A DNA stretch of 64,000 bases from Parvibaculum lavamentivorans DS-1 (lineage in GTDB: Bacteria; Pseudomonadota; Alphaproteobacteria; Parvibaculales; Parvibaculaceae). The position numbers and the translations under genes are program-made. Where the stretch lies: NCBI RefSeq assembly GCF_000017565.1, contig NC_009719.1, positions 620,001 to 684,000 on the forward strand, written 5' to 3'. Below are positions 18,045 through 25,815 of the stretch, piece after piece; position 1 is the first letter of the stretch; each line of letters begins with the position of its first letter. The notes under the pieces are model-generated. The model made no database searches. It was not told the origin of the DNA and worked only from the letters and a program-made list of their open reading frames with translations.

Positions 18045-18277
18045 GCAAAACGCCCCCACGTCCAGATGCACGACATCGAGCGGCCGATCGACCGGCCGCG
18101 CTACGGGGCCGAGTTAACGACGGAAGGTCTTACGAAATTGCGAATAGGGAGGCGTCTGCCGTTGCTTCCGCGCATCGGTCCCCTTGAAACCCTCCGTTAA
18201 TCGCGCCACTCTCCCTTGTCGGCGCGGATTGCGCCGAGGATGACCCTGACGGGAATGTTAAAGCGAGGCTTTCGATC

Positions 18278-18889
18278 ATGACGGATACTCGTAGGAGGCG
18301 TGGAGCGGGTGCGGGCCGCACTTCGGCCTCGCGGACCAAGACCAAATCTCCCCGGCGGGCGGCTTTTGCGCCGGGCATCGAAATGACGCCGCCCGAGGGC
18401 AAGGCAATCTCGCCGAAGACCGGAACGGCCAAGACCAAGGCGAAGAAGGCAGTCACCAGGAAAGCGGTAGCGCAGAAGGGCCCCATGAAGAACGCGGCAA
18501 CGAAAAAGGCGCCGGTAAAAAAGAGCGCGGCGCAGAAGAAGACCACTGTGAAGAAGGGCGCAGCCAGGAAACCGGCCGCAAAGAAACCCGCGCCCAAGCT
18601 GACGCCGGAAAAGACGAAGGTGCGCCGCGATCTGGAAAAGCAGATCGCCAAGCTCTCCAAGGAAGTCGACAAGGCGGAAAAGGAAGCAAAGAAGGCGCTG
18701 AAAGTGACCGAGCGGCGCTATGTCGGCGTACTGAAGCAGCTCAAGGCCGACCGGGCCCGGCTGCAGGTGCGCATGGCGCAGCTCGCGAAGCAGGGCGAAG
18801 GCGCGTTTGACGACATCAAGACGGGCGTCGAGGGCGCTTACAAGGAATTGTCGGAAGCTGTCCTCAAGGCTTACGGACACTTCAGATAA
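18278..18889 (+). CDS. histone H1-like lysine/alanine-rich protein with coiled coil
   Basis: A 203-residue basic protein. Residues 1-30 are Arg/Ser-rich (DTRRRRGAGAGRTSASR), about 45-110 are a run of Lys-Ala-Pro repeats (KKAP, KKSAAQKK, KKPAPK) like the tail of eukaryotic H1 and bacterial histone-like proteins, and about 113-200 form a charged heptad-like helix. The basic part suggests DNA or RNA binding and nucleoid association; the coiled coil suggests oligomerisation. It ends at a strong terminator. I do not know a specific named homologue, so the role is inferred from composition. Confidence 0.78.
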   Translation: MTDTRRRRGAGAGRTSASRTKTKSPRRAAFAPGIEMTPPEGKAISPKTGTAKTKAKKAVTRKAVAQKGPMKNAATKKAPVKKSAAQKKTTVKKGAARKPAAKKPAPKLTPEKTKVRRDLEKQIAKLSKEVDKAEKEAKKALKVTERRYVGVLKQLKADRARLQVRMAQLAKQGEGAFDDIKTGVEGAYKELSEAVLKAYGHFR

Positions 18890-18914
18890 GCCATACCAGG
18901 CAGCGGAATGCAGA

Positions 18915-18946
18915 AAGGCGCGGAGCGGAATGCTCCGCGCCTTTTT
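18915..18946 (+). terminator. intrinsic terminator
   Basis: AAGGCGCGGAGC pairs with GCTCCGCGCCTT over a GGAAT loop and is followed by TTT. It lies 25 bases after the histone-like gene. Confidence 0.85.
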
Positions 18947-19025
18947 CGTTTGCGCGGCTTGCGCGGCAATCCCGGCTGGGGCCTACTCCGGTCAATAAAA
19001 AATCAATATGGCTGGAGGAGCCCAC

Positions 19026-19964
19026 ATGAACCGCGTACTCGCCCATACGGGCGCGAAGTATCCGATTGTCCAGGCGCCGATGGGCTGGATCGCCCGCTCG
19101 CAGCTTGCCTCCGCCGTCTGCAAGGCGGGCGGCCTCGGCATCATCGAAACCTCGTCGGGCGAAACCGAAGCCTGCAAGGCGGAAATTTTGAAAATGCGGG
19201 AGCTGACGGATGCCCCCTTCGGCGTCAACCTGCCGATCCGCTTCCTGCGCGACGATGCGATGCTGCGCTTCGTCTGCGACGCGGGCGTGAAGTTCGTGAC
19301 GACTTCGGCCGGCAGCCCCGCGAAGTTCATCGCCCCGCTGCACGATGCGGGCATCACTGTCTATCACGCGGTCCCGACCGTCGATGCGGCGATGAAATGC
19401 GTGGATGCAGGCATTGACGGGCTGGTAGTCGAGGGCACGGAAGGCGGCGGCTTCAAGAACCCGGAAGAGGTCGGAACGCTGGTCCTGCTGCAGGCGATCC
19501 GCGCGAAGTCGGACATACCGATGATCGCGGCTGGAGGCATTTGCGACGGCAAGGGCATGGCGGCGGCCTTCGCACTCGGGGCGGAAGGTGTCCAGATGGG
19601 CACGCGCTTCGTGAGCTGCGCCGAAAGCCCGGTACACGAGAACTACAAGCAGGCGATCGTCGATGCAAAGGAGACGGGCACCTATGTGCTCAACAAGAAG
19701 TCGACGCCCTGCATCCGCGCGCTGAAGACCGAACGCACGGCGGCGATCCACGAGGAAGGCCTGATGCCGCCGGACACCTTCGCTCGCATTCTCGATCTCT
19801 ATTTCGGCGGCGATATGGAAGCCGCGGTCGGCCTCGCGGGCGAAACGGCGGGTCTCATCACCTCCGTAAAGCCGGCAAAGGAAATCATCGACGAGACGAT
19901 AGCGGAGTTCTTCGCCATCACCTCGCGCATGGGAGAGCTCGCCTCGGCGCGAAGCTTCGGCTGA
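19026..19964 (+). CDS. nitronate monooxygenase / 2-nitropropane dioxygenase-like FMN enzyme
   Basis: A 312-residue TIM-barrel flavoprotein. QAPMGWIARSQLASAV at the N-terminus, TEGGGF near residue 140, the phosphate-binding AAGGICDG near 170 and GVQMGTRFVSCAESPV near 190-205 match the NMO family, which oxidises alkyl nitronates or, in related members, acts as an enoyl reductase. GGAGGAG is five bases before the ATG at 19026, so an upstream in-frame ATG is not used. Preceded by a terminator, it is probably its own transcription unit. Confidence 0.87.
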   Translation: MNRVLAHTGAKYPIVQAPMGWIARSQLASAVCKAGGLGIIETSSGETEACKAEILKMRELTDAPFGVNLPIRFLRDDAMLRFVCDAGVKFVTTSAGSPAKFIAPLHDAGITVYHAVPTVDAAMKCVDAGIDGLVVEGTEGGGFKNPEEVGTLVLLQAIRAKSDIPMIAAGGICDGKGMAAAFALGAEGVQMGTRFVSCAESPVHENYKQAIVDAKETGTYVLNKKSTPCIRALKTERTAAIHEEGLMPPDTFARILDLYFGGDMEAAVGLAGETAGLITSVKPAKEIIDETIAEFFAITSRMGELASARSFG

Positions 19965-19968
19965 CCTC

Positions 19969-20487
19969 TCAGTGAAGGAGGCGCGGCATGGCTTCCGGAA
20001 AGGGAACGCTGGAATGGCACGCCGTTCCCAGAACGAGGCCGGCTGCGGAAAGCGCGAGTGCGAGCCGTTGAGCCGGCCCCCAGATCGGTGAGGCGCCGCA
20101 AGGCGCGGCTGCCCATGCAGGATCGAGCGCGGCGCTCGGCGAAGCGCCATGGCGCTGCAAGGCTGCTACGAAACACAGCACACGGACTTCGTCGCTGGTG
20201 AGGACGCGCCAGCGAGGGCAGGGGATGGAGAGCGGACGCTGCACGGTGCGCGTGAGCGCGGAAGCAAGATCGGCCACCATGGCCGCACCGCCCGGCAGCT
20301 CCAATGCATCGAATGCACGTTGCAGCAGCACCGACCTCTCGGCGCCATCTTCCGCGACGCGCCACTGCACCCGCAGGCTCCATACGAGAAACTGCTCCGC
20401 GAAACCAAGTTCGGCCAGCGGCTGATCTGGCGCGTAACCACCGGCCGGACGAGAAAAAAGATCGAGGGTGGCTTCGGCGGATTTCAT
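19969..20487 (-). CDS. hypothetical protein preceded by a Fur-box-like site
   Basis: A 172-residue protein, mainly alpha-helical by composition, with no clear signal peptide and few cysteines. It has ELGFAEQFLVWSLRVQWRV near the N-terminus and a hydrophobic Ala/Leu-rich C-terminal segment (RLALALSAAGLVLG). I do not recognise the family. The ATG at 20487 has an AAGGAGA site; the frame runs upstream to 20565 but that part overlaps the operator-like sequence and lacks a ribosome site. A Fur-like site 44 bases upstream suggests iron-linked control. It converges on the nitronate monooxygenase gene. Confidence 0.75.
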   Translation of the reverse strand: MKSAEATLDLFSRPAGGYAPDQPLAELGFAEQFLVWSLRVQWRVAEDGAERSVLLQRAFDALELPGGAAMVADLASALTRTVQRPLSIPCPRWRVLTSDEVRVLCFVAALQRHGASPSAALDPAWAAAPCGASPIWGPAQRLALALSAAGLVLGTACHSSVPFPEAMPRLLH

Positions 20488-20530
20488 GACGTCTCCTTCA
20501 GTGGGACTCATTCGGAAGCGTGGATGATGA

Positions 20531-20555
20531 TGCAAATGAGAATGACTCGCAAATA
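20531..20555 (-). promoter_or_regulatory. Fur-box-like sequence
   Basis: TGCAAATGAGAATGACTCGC followed by AAATA resembles a Fur box; against the 19-base consensus GATAATGATAATCATTATC it matches 12 positions by my count. It lies 44-68 bases before the start of the minus-strand hypothetical gene, where a repressor site would be expected. Alphaproteobacteria may use Irr, RirA or Mur instead of classical Fur, so the protein involved is uncertain. Confidence 0.5.
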
Positions 20556-20636
20556 AAAAGGACAATGTGAGTCCGGAAGAAGCTCTGGCCTCCAGTTATG
20601 GAAACGTCACTTTTCCGCGGAAATCCTAGGTTTTCA

Positions 20637-20665
20637 TTGACAGGGGCCAGCATGGCCATTACACA
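20637..20665 (+). promoter_or_regulatory. candidate promoter of the speDE operon
   Basis: A perfect -35 hexamer TTGACA at 20637-20642 is followed, after exactly 17 bases, by TACACA (3 of 6 matches to TATAAT). Transcription would begin near 20673, leaving a leader of about 335 bases before speD. Confidence 0.5.
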
Positions 20666-20672
20666 CGCGTCC

Positions 20673-21008
20673 GAACGCAATCGCACGTGCCACTGGCCGA
20701 TCCAGGTTACGTAACGGCGTACGCGTCTCTTTGGACAATTTCGGCGGCATGCCCGAGGTCGGGCATTGTTCAGGTACCTCCGCCGGGTTTCGAGGGAGAT
20801 TGCATATGTCCGGTTCCAGACCGAGGGGCTGAGGCCCCTGATCAAGCCGCGCAAGCGGGAGCGATAGCCCCGCAAATCGGCAAACTGAGCGGTCCGTCAG
20901 GACCATCCGCGTTCAATCCACGAACATTCCCATTGGCTCCGGCGCGCGCAGTTGAACCTGCGTCTCCGTCCGGCAAGCCAGGTCCATCTACTGGTTGGAG
21001 AGAGGCAC
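20673..21008 (+). promoter_or_regulatory. long structured 5' leader of speD-speE
   Basis: The 520-base gap before speD contains no ordinary gene but many hairpins in the last 340 bases: TGCCCGA-GG-TCGGGCA (20750-20765), GGGGC-TGAG-GCCCC (20825-20838), CCGC-GCAA-GCGG (20847-20858, a GNRA-type tetraloop) and GGTCC-GTCA-GGACC (20891-20904). A short ORF with its own ribosome site (20806-20832) lies among them. The layout suggests RNA- or leader-peptide-based regulation by polyamines, arginine or SAM. Whether it belongs to the known alphaproteobacterial speF leader family cannot be decided by eye. Confidence 0.55.
20806..20832 (+). CDS. candidate leader peptide MSGSRPRG in the speDE leader
   Basis: A 9-codon ORF, ATG-TCC-GGT-TCC-AGA-CCG-AGG-GGC-TGA, with AGGGAGA six to seven bases upstream of the ATG. 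It uses AGA and AGG, arginine codons that are rare in a genome of this GC content. Its stop codon lies in the loop of the GGGGC-TGAG-GCCCC hairpin, so a ribosome on the ORF would disrupt that hairpin. This is what a regulatory leader peptide looks like, but length and lack of comparison keep confidence moderate. Confidence 0.4.
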   Translation: MSGSRPRG

Positions 21009-21524
21009 ATGCCCGATACCAATGCCCTCTTCCAATTGGGGATCGACTTGAATCGCGATTCAAGCAGCACCCAGGCGGAAGTACTCGAGTTTCCCGTTCA
21101 CCCCGCTCATGAAGTGAAGGCATCGCCCGTCACGTCATCGGATGAACGCAAGGACTTCTTCATCGAGCGCGACGGAGACCGTTTCGCCGGTACGCACCTC
21201 ATCATCGATCTGATCGGGGCAAGCCGCCTCGACGATCTCGCGCATATCGAAGCGGCGCTGCGGCGCTGTGTCGAAGTGTCGAAGGCGACGTTGCTGCACA
21301 TCCATCTCCATCACTTCACGCCGAATGGCGGCGTGTCGGGTGTGGCTGTGCTGTCGGAGAGCCACATCTCGATCCATAGCTGGCCGGAAGCCGACTATGC
21401 GGCGCTCGACGTCTTCATGTGCGGCGAGGCCGAACCGCACAACGCGATCGAAGTGCTGCGGGAGGCTTTCAGCCCGAGCGACATCCGCGTCGATGAACAC
21501 CGTCGCGGACGGGGCATGGTCTGA
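21009..21524 (+). CDS. speD: S-adenosylmethionine decarboxylase proenzyme
   Basis: A 171-residue prokaryotic class 1 AdoMet decarboxylase. The self-cleavage site that makes the pyruvoyl cofactor is in LSESHISIHSWPE (cleavage between Glu and Ser, about residues 119-120), with the processing His in the same motif and the proton-donor Cys in FMCGEAEP near 140. It has about 40 extra N-terminal residues compared with the shortest family members. It supplies decarboxylated AdoMet for spermidine synthesis. GGAGAGAGG precedes the ATG. The stop overlaps the start of speE (TGATG). Confidence 0.95.
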   Translation: MPDTNALFQLGIDLNRDSSSTQAEVLEFPVHPAHEVKASPVTSSDERKDFFIERDGDRFAGTHLIIDLIGASRLDDLAHIEAALRRCVEVSKATLLHIHLHHFTPNGGVSGVAVLSESHISIHSWPEADYAALDVFMCGEAEPHNAIEVLREAFSPSDIRVDEHRRGRGMV

Positions 21525-22396
21525 TGACCGAGGCCCCGAAAGGCCGCTGGATCGTGGAAACCCTCTATGAAAAAGAGGGTTTCACCTGCGCCTTCCGCGC
21601 CGACAAGGTTTTCCACGAAGAGAACACGGCCGAACAGAATCTCGTGATTTTCGAGAACGCGCTGTTCGGACGGATGATGGCGCTCGACGGCATCACGCAG
21701 GTAACGGAGCGCGACGAGTTCATCTATCACGAGATGATGACCCATGTGCCGATCCTGGCGCATGGGCGCGTGCGCCGCGTGCTCATCATCGGCGGCGGCG
21801 ACGGCGGCATCCTGCGCGAAGTGCTCCGCCACAAGAAGGTCGATAAGGTCACGATGGTCGAAATCGATCCGGCCGTGACCGACTTCTGCAAAAAGCAGCT
21901 CCCGAAAATTTCGGACGGTGCTTTCGACGATCCGCGTCTCGATCTCGTCTTCGCGGATGGTGCGAAATTCGTGGAGGAAACGACCGAAAAATACGATGTG
22001 ATTATCGTGGATTCGACCGACCCGATCGGGCCGGGCGAAGTTTTGTTTCGCGAGAGCTTCTATCGCGCGGCGAGCGGCGTGCTGACGCCGGGCGGCGTGA
22101 TCGTGACGCAGAACGGCGTACCGTTCATGCAAGGCAGCGAACTGAAAGCCACGATGGAAAAATTCCGCCGCCTCTTCAAAGAGGCGACCTGCTATCTGGC
22201 CACCATCCCCACCTATGTCGGCGGACCGATGGCGATGGGATGGGGCACGGATGACGCGACACTGACCTCCCTGCCGCTTGAGGAAATCGAACGGCGGTTT
22301 GCGGAGGAGGGTTTCGCGACCCGCTACTACACGCCTGAGGTTCACAAGGCCGCCTTCGCCTTGCCGCGCTACGTCCTCGATTGCGTGGCTCCCTGA
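21524..22396 (+). CDS. speE: polyamine aminopropyltransferase (spermidine synthase)
   Basis: A 290-residue aminopropyltransferase that moves the aminopropyl group of decarboxylated AdoMet to putrescine. ALDGITQVTERDEFIYHEMM (about residues 52-71) forms the substrate gate, GGGDGGILREV near 90 is the nucleotide-binding loop, and DSTDPIGPGE near 163 carries the catalytic Asp. Start and speD stop overlap, so the pair is translationally coupled under the shared leader. Confidence 0.96.
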   Translation: MTEAPKGRWIVETLYEKEGFTCAFRADKVFHEENTAEQNLVIFENALFGRMMALDGITQVTERDEFIYHEMMTHVPILAHGRVRRVLIIGGGDGGILREVLRHKKVDKVTMVEIDPAVTDFCKKQLPKISDGAFDDPRLDLVFADGAKFVEETTEKYDVIIVDSTDPIGPGEVLFRESFYRAASGVLTPGGVIVTQNGVPFMQGSELKATMEKFRRLFKEATCYLATIPTYVGGPMAMGWGTDDATLTSLPLEEIERRFAEEGFATRYYTPEVHKAAFALPRYVLDCVAP

Positions 22397-22534
22397 ATGT
22401 GCGAAGCGGCGAAGAAATTGCTGCACTGCATACAACTAACGTCGATTGACACGAATCGATGAAGGTCGTTTGCTGAATGCAAGGCTTATTGGGTCCAGGG
22501 TGGTGAGACCCAAATAAAAAAGCGGGGTCCGGGA

Positions 22535-22738
22535 ATGGCTGATATCGACCGGGACGTGCAGAACGTGACCTGGCTCGAAAGCTTCGCAAGCAGGAAGGCG
22601 GGACGGCGGCGCGACCAACAGCCGGCGGAAGCCGAAGCGCCGGGCTTTGCCGATATGCTGATCGTGAATCTGGGCGGTCTTTTCTCTGTCGCTCTGGCGT
22701 CGCTCGGTGTGTGGAAGCTCGCGGAGCTGATCATCTGA
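22535..22738 (+). CDS. small protein with one C-terminal membrane helix
   Basis: A 67-residue protein: a charged N-terminal half (RKAGRRRDQQPAEAEA) followed by one hydrophobic segment (about residues 40-67). It would be a tail-anchored membrane protein. A weak GGGG site precedes the ATG. No family recognised. It is between speE and the rraA-like gene and may be independently transcribed; a TTGACA lies near 22447. Confidence 0.6.
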   Translation: MADIDRDVQNVTWLESFASRKAGRRRDQQPAEAEAPGFADMLIVNLGGLFSVALASLGVWKLAELII

Positions 22739-22760
22739 AGACAGATGAGTGGCGTGAAGG

Positions 22761-23252
22761 TCAGCCGATCTTTTCGGCCGACACGATGATGCCGTCGCCA
22801 TCCGCGTAGAGCCACTCGCCGGGCGCGATCGTCAAGCCGGCGAAATTCAGAACCACGTCTTTTTCGCCGAGACCGCGTTTTTCGCTCCGCTTCGGATGCG
22901 CCGCAAGTGCCTTGACGCCGATGGCGCATAATGCGAGTTCGGCCGTGTCGCGCACACAGCCATTGACGACCACGCCGGCCCAGCCATTTTCCTCCGCCAG
23001 CTTGCCGAGATTGCCGCCGAACAGCGCGCAGTCCATCAACCCCTCGCCATCGACGACGAGTACGCGGCCTTCGCCTTTCGTCTCCACCGCTTCGCGAACC
23101 TTGCTGTTGTCGCCGGGTGCGTGAAGTGTCGCCACTGGACCGGAAAAGGCGAGTCTGCCGCCATAGTCGCGGAAGACAGGCGCCGCATGACGAACAAGCG
23201 CCGGATGGGCATCCGAAAGATCGGTGGTAGCGGGCGAGGAAGATTTGGTCAT
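22761..23252 (-). CDS. RraA-like protein (RNase E regulator / HMG aldolase family)
   Basis: A 163-residue RraA-fold protein. [20 protein letters not shown] followed by CVRDT (about residues 90-117) is the family signature: the RraA ring site and, in aldolase members, the Arg-Asp that binds divalent metal and substrate. Members either inhibit RNase E or cleave 4-hydroxy-4-methyl-2-oxoglutarate / decarboxylate oxaloacetate. The retained GxVRD motif makes enzymatic activity possible. AGGGAAAG precedes the ATG. No partner pathway genes are adjacent. Confidence 0.88.
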   Translation of the reverse strand: MTKSSSPATTDLSDAHPALVRHAAPVFRDYGGRLAFSGPVATLHAPGDNSKVREAVETKGEGRVLVVDGEGLMDCALFGGNLGKLAEENGWAGVVVNGCVRDTAELALCAIGVKALAAHPKRSEKRGLGEKDVVLNFAGLTIAPGEWLYADGDGIIVSAEKIG

Positions 23253-23446
23253 TGTGCTTTCCCTAAGGTAACGGCGCTGTTCTTACCTCCCCGGCGGCGC
23301 TTTGTCTGCCCCTGTTCGGCAGGCCGCGTCACCATCCTTTGAGGCGGTTCCGCCACATTGGAAAAGGCGTTAGGCTTTCGCAATCGGTATCGGGAAAACC
23401 CGGAGGCGGCCTTCAGGGAGGACCGCCGAACCGGCAGGAGGAACAA

Positions 23447-24991
23447 ATGGCATTAGCATATGATGCGCCGGCAAACCCGCAGGCGGCGTCCGGTCCGGAC
23501 GTTGCAATTCTCGGCGCTGGCGTCGCCGGCATCTGCACCGCGATAAAGTTGAAGCAGGCCGGCATTCACAATTTCACGATCTACGAGAAGGCAAGCGAGA
23601 TCGGCGGGACATGGCGCGACAACACCTATCCGGGTTGCTCCTGCGACGTGCCGCTGCACATGTATCAGTTCTCCTTCGACATGCGACCGACCTGGACGAA
23701 GAAGTATGTCTTCGCCGCCGACATCAAGGCCTATCTTGAATCCGTGGTCGACAAATACGGACTGCGCGGACACATTCGCTTCAACACCGAGATCGACGAC
23801 GCCCGCTTCGACGAACAGTCTGGCATCTGGACGCTCAAGTCGGGCGAGCAGAGCTTCACCGCACATGTCGTCGCGGCGGGAACGGGACAGCTGCATCGCC
23901 CGGTCTGGCCGGACATCAAGGGGCGCGAAACATTTCGCGGCGATCATTGGCACTCGGCGCAGTGGAACCACAATGTCGATCTGAAGGGCAAGCGCATCGC
24001 CGTGATCGGCAACGGCGCGAGCGCGATCCAGTTCGTGCCCGAGATTGCAAAGGAAGCCGGCAGCGTCACGATTTTCCAACGCTCCGCAAGCTGGGTGCTG
24101 CCGCGCCCGCAACGCGAATTCCATGGCTGGGAAAAGGCGCTTTACAAGGCGCTGCCCTGGACGATGAACATCCAGCGCTGGAAGATCTACTGGTTCGGCG
24201 AACTTCTGTTCCGCACGTTCCACACATCCGGCGACAAGCTGAAGCAGATGGGCATCGACGAGATGGAGCTTTATGTCTCCGATCCCGAAAAGAAGCGCAA
24301 GCTGACGCCCGATTACGAACCCGGCTGCAAGCGCGTTCTCTTCGCGAATGACTGGTGGCCGGCCATGGGCATGGATCATGTGGACGTCGTGACCGACGGC
24401 ATCGACGAGATCACGCCGACCGGCATCAAGACGAAGGACGGCGCCTTGCGCGACTTCGACATCATCGTCTACAGCACCGGCTTCGACACGACGCATTTCC
24501 TCGGGCCGATGTCGATGAAGGGGATCGCCGGACGCGATCTGAAAGATGCCTGGAAGACGGGCGCCGAAGCGCATCACGGCATGACAGTGGCGGGCTTCCC
24601 GAACTTCTTCATGCTCTACGGACCGAACACAAATCTCGGCCACAACTCGATCATCTTCATGATCGAATGCCAGGCGAACTACATCACGCAATGCGTGAAG
24701 AAGATCAGGGACGACAATCTGCTCTATCTCGACGTGAAACCGGAAGCGCAGCGCGCATCGAACGAGAGCGTGCAGGCGGACAATGCAAACTCCGTTTTCG
24801 CGAGCGGCTGCACGAGCTGGTACAAGACGGAAAGCGGCAAGGTCACGAATAACTGGGCGAACTACACGTTCAAATACTGGTGGCGGACGCGGCGGCCGGA
24901 CTTCGCGGAATATAACCTCCGTACAAGGACGGAAGTCCCTCAAGGCGCCGGTGCGGAAGGTGTAGGAAGCAGGGCGGCAGCGGCGGAATAG
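23447..24991 (+). CDS. flavin-containing Baeyer-Villiger-type monooxygenase
   Basis: A 514-residue class B flavoprotein monooxygenase. The FAD Rossmann motif ILGAGVAGIC is at about residues 22-31, the Baeyer-Villiger fingerprint FRGDHWHSAQW (FxGxxxHxxxW) at about 164-174, and the NADPH Rossmann motif VIGNGASAIQ near 185. It would insert oxygen next to a ketone to give an ester or lactone. GGAGGAAC is immediately before the ATG. Its 3' end runs into a palindrome plus triple TGTCAT element (25014-25081). Confidence 0.92.
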   Translation: MALAYDAPANPQAASGPDVAILGAGVAGICTAIKLKQAGIHNFTIYEKASEIGGTWRDNTYPGCSCDVPLHMYQFSFDMRPTWTKKYVFAADIKAYLESVVDKYGLRGHIRFNTEIDDARFDEQSGIWTLKSGEQSFTAHVVAAGTGQLHRPVWPDIKGRETFRGDHWHSAQWNHNVDLKGKRIAVIGNGASAIQFVPEIAKEAGSVTIFQRSASWVLPRPQREFHGWEKALYKALPWTMNIQRWKIYWFGELLFRTFHTSGDKLKQMGIDEMELYVSDPEKKRKLTPDYEPGCKRVLFANDWWPAMGMDHVDVVTDGIDEITPTGIKTKDGALRDFDIIVYSTGFDTTHFLGPMSMKGIAGRDLKDAWKTGAEAHHGMTVAGFPNFFMLYGPNTNLGHNSIIFMIECQANYITQCVKKIRDDNLLYLDVKPEAQRASNESVQADNANSVFASGCTSWYKTESGKVTNNWANYTFKYWWRTRRPDFAEYNLRTRTEVPQGAGAEGVGSRAAAAE

Positions 24992-25013
24992 ACGTCTCCG
25001 AACCGGTTTTGAC

Positions 25014-25170
25014 GGGGCCAAATGGGGTATCCCGATACCTCTTTTGGCCCCACTGTCATCGAACCGTCATAAAACCGTCATGAGCTGCTTCCGCGCGTCC
25101 GAGGGTCGCGAAAACCGGGGATAAGATGCGCGGGGTGGAGTGAATTTAGGGTCCAGGAAAAAACTTGTCC
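25014..25170 (+). repeat. palindrome plus triple Pho-box-like repeat, copy 1
   Basis: Starting 22 bases after the monooxygenase stop: GGGGCCAAA (25014-25022) pairs with TTTGGCCCC (25043-25051) around GGGGTATCCCGATACCTC. Then come three direct repeats with 11-base periodicity, CTGTCAT (25053), CCGTCAT (25064) and CCGTCAT (25075), separated by CGAA and AAAA, the layout of tandem PHO boxes. CCGGGGATAA (25115) and TTGTCCCCGC (25165) follow. A related element occurs at 60182-60383. It could both end the upstream transcript and act as a PhoB-activated promoter for the gene at 25207. Confidence 0.65.
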
Positions 25171-25206
25171 CCGCTTTTCGGATACCTCGATCACTCGGGA
25201 GGCATC

Positions 25207-25809
25207 ATGTCGGACGGCATCGAGATCGACTTGTCGGAGGCAAGAAAATCAGCCGAGCTTGTCAGGGACGTCCTGCGCAGACTGCGCTCAAACTTTGACC
25301 TCACACCCTATGAATTTACAAGAAGTGTCCGGATCGCTCCTGGCGAGATTCCGCATAGCCACCCGACGCTGACGCTAAATACGATGATACGCGGAGAGGA
25401 ACAGCTTCTGTGCACCTATCTCCACGAACAGATGCATTGGTATGTAACGTGGTATTCCTATGCCAATCGTCCCGGCTGGCAGGCGATCTCTGAAGCCATC
25501 AAACATATGATGCCGTCGGTGCCGGTGCAGTTCCCGCAAGGTGCGCATACCGAGGCGTCGTCATATCTCCACATCATTATCAACTGGCTCGAAGTGGAGG
25601 TTGCTGCGGCCTTGCTAGGGCGCGCTGAAGCTATGAAGCTCGCCGCGGAGAATTTTGTCTATAGCGGCATCTATGAGCTGGTGCTTCAAGATTGGAACAA
25701 CCTGGAAAGTCTGTACCTCAAACACGGCCTTGTTCCGATCCGACCGGCCACCGAATTCTCGAATGAGGACTTGCTTCTCGCTGCACGACAAGATGAAGCG
25801 GAGGGTTGA
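25207..25809 (+). CDS. hypothetical HEXXH zincin-like protein
   Basis: A 200-residue soluble protein with no signal peptide. TYLHEQMHWYV contains HEXXH (H73, E74, H77), the metalloprotease zinc motif, and a possible third ligand Glu lies about 65 residues later in NWLEVEVAAALLG. I do not recognise the family. GGGAGG precedes the ATG at 25207. Codon use looks less GC-biased than the neighbours, and the gene sits directly behind the repeat element, so horizontal acquisition or Pho-type control is possible. It converges on the MmyB-type regulator, six bases away. Confidence 0.72.
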   Translation: MSDGIEIDLSEARKSAELVRDVLRRLRSNFDLTPYEFTRSVRIAPGEIPHSHPTLTLNTMIRGEEQLLCTYLHEQMHWYVTWYSYANRPGWQAISEAIKHMMPSVPVQFPQGAHTEASSYLHIIINWLEVEVAAALLGRAEAMKLAAENFVYSGIYELVLQDWNNLESLYLKHGLVPIRPATEFSNEDLLLAARQDEAEG

Positions 25810-25815
25810 GAAAGG

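Noticed and set aside
20488-20565. N-terminal extension of the minus-strand hypothetical gene (His-rich MSFLFASHSHLHHH)
   Set aside because: No ribosome site, overlaps the Fur-like sequence, and the ATG at 20487 has a clear AAGGAGA.
20673-21008. SAM-II riboswitch before speD
   Set aside because: I could not find the compact SAM-II core in the leader; the visible hairpins do not fit it.
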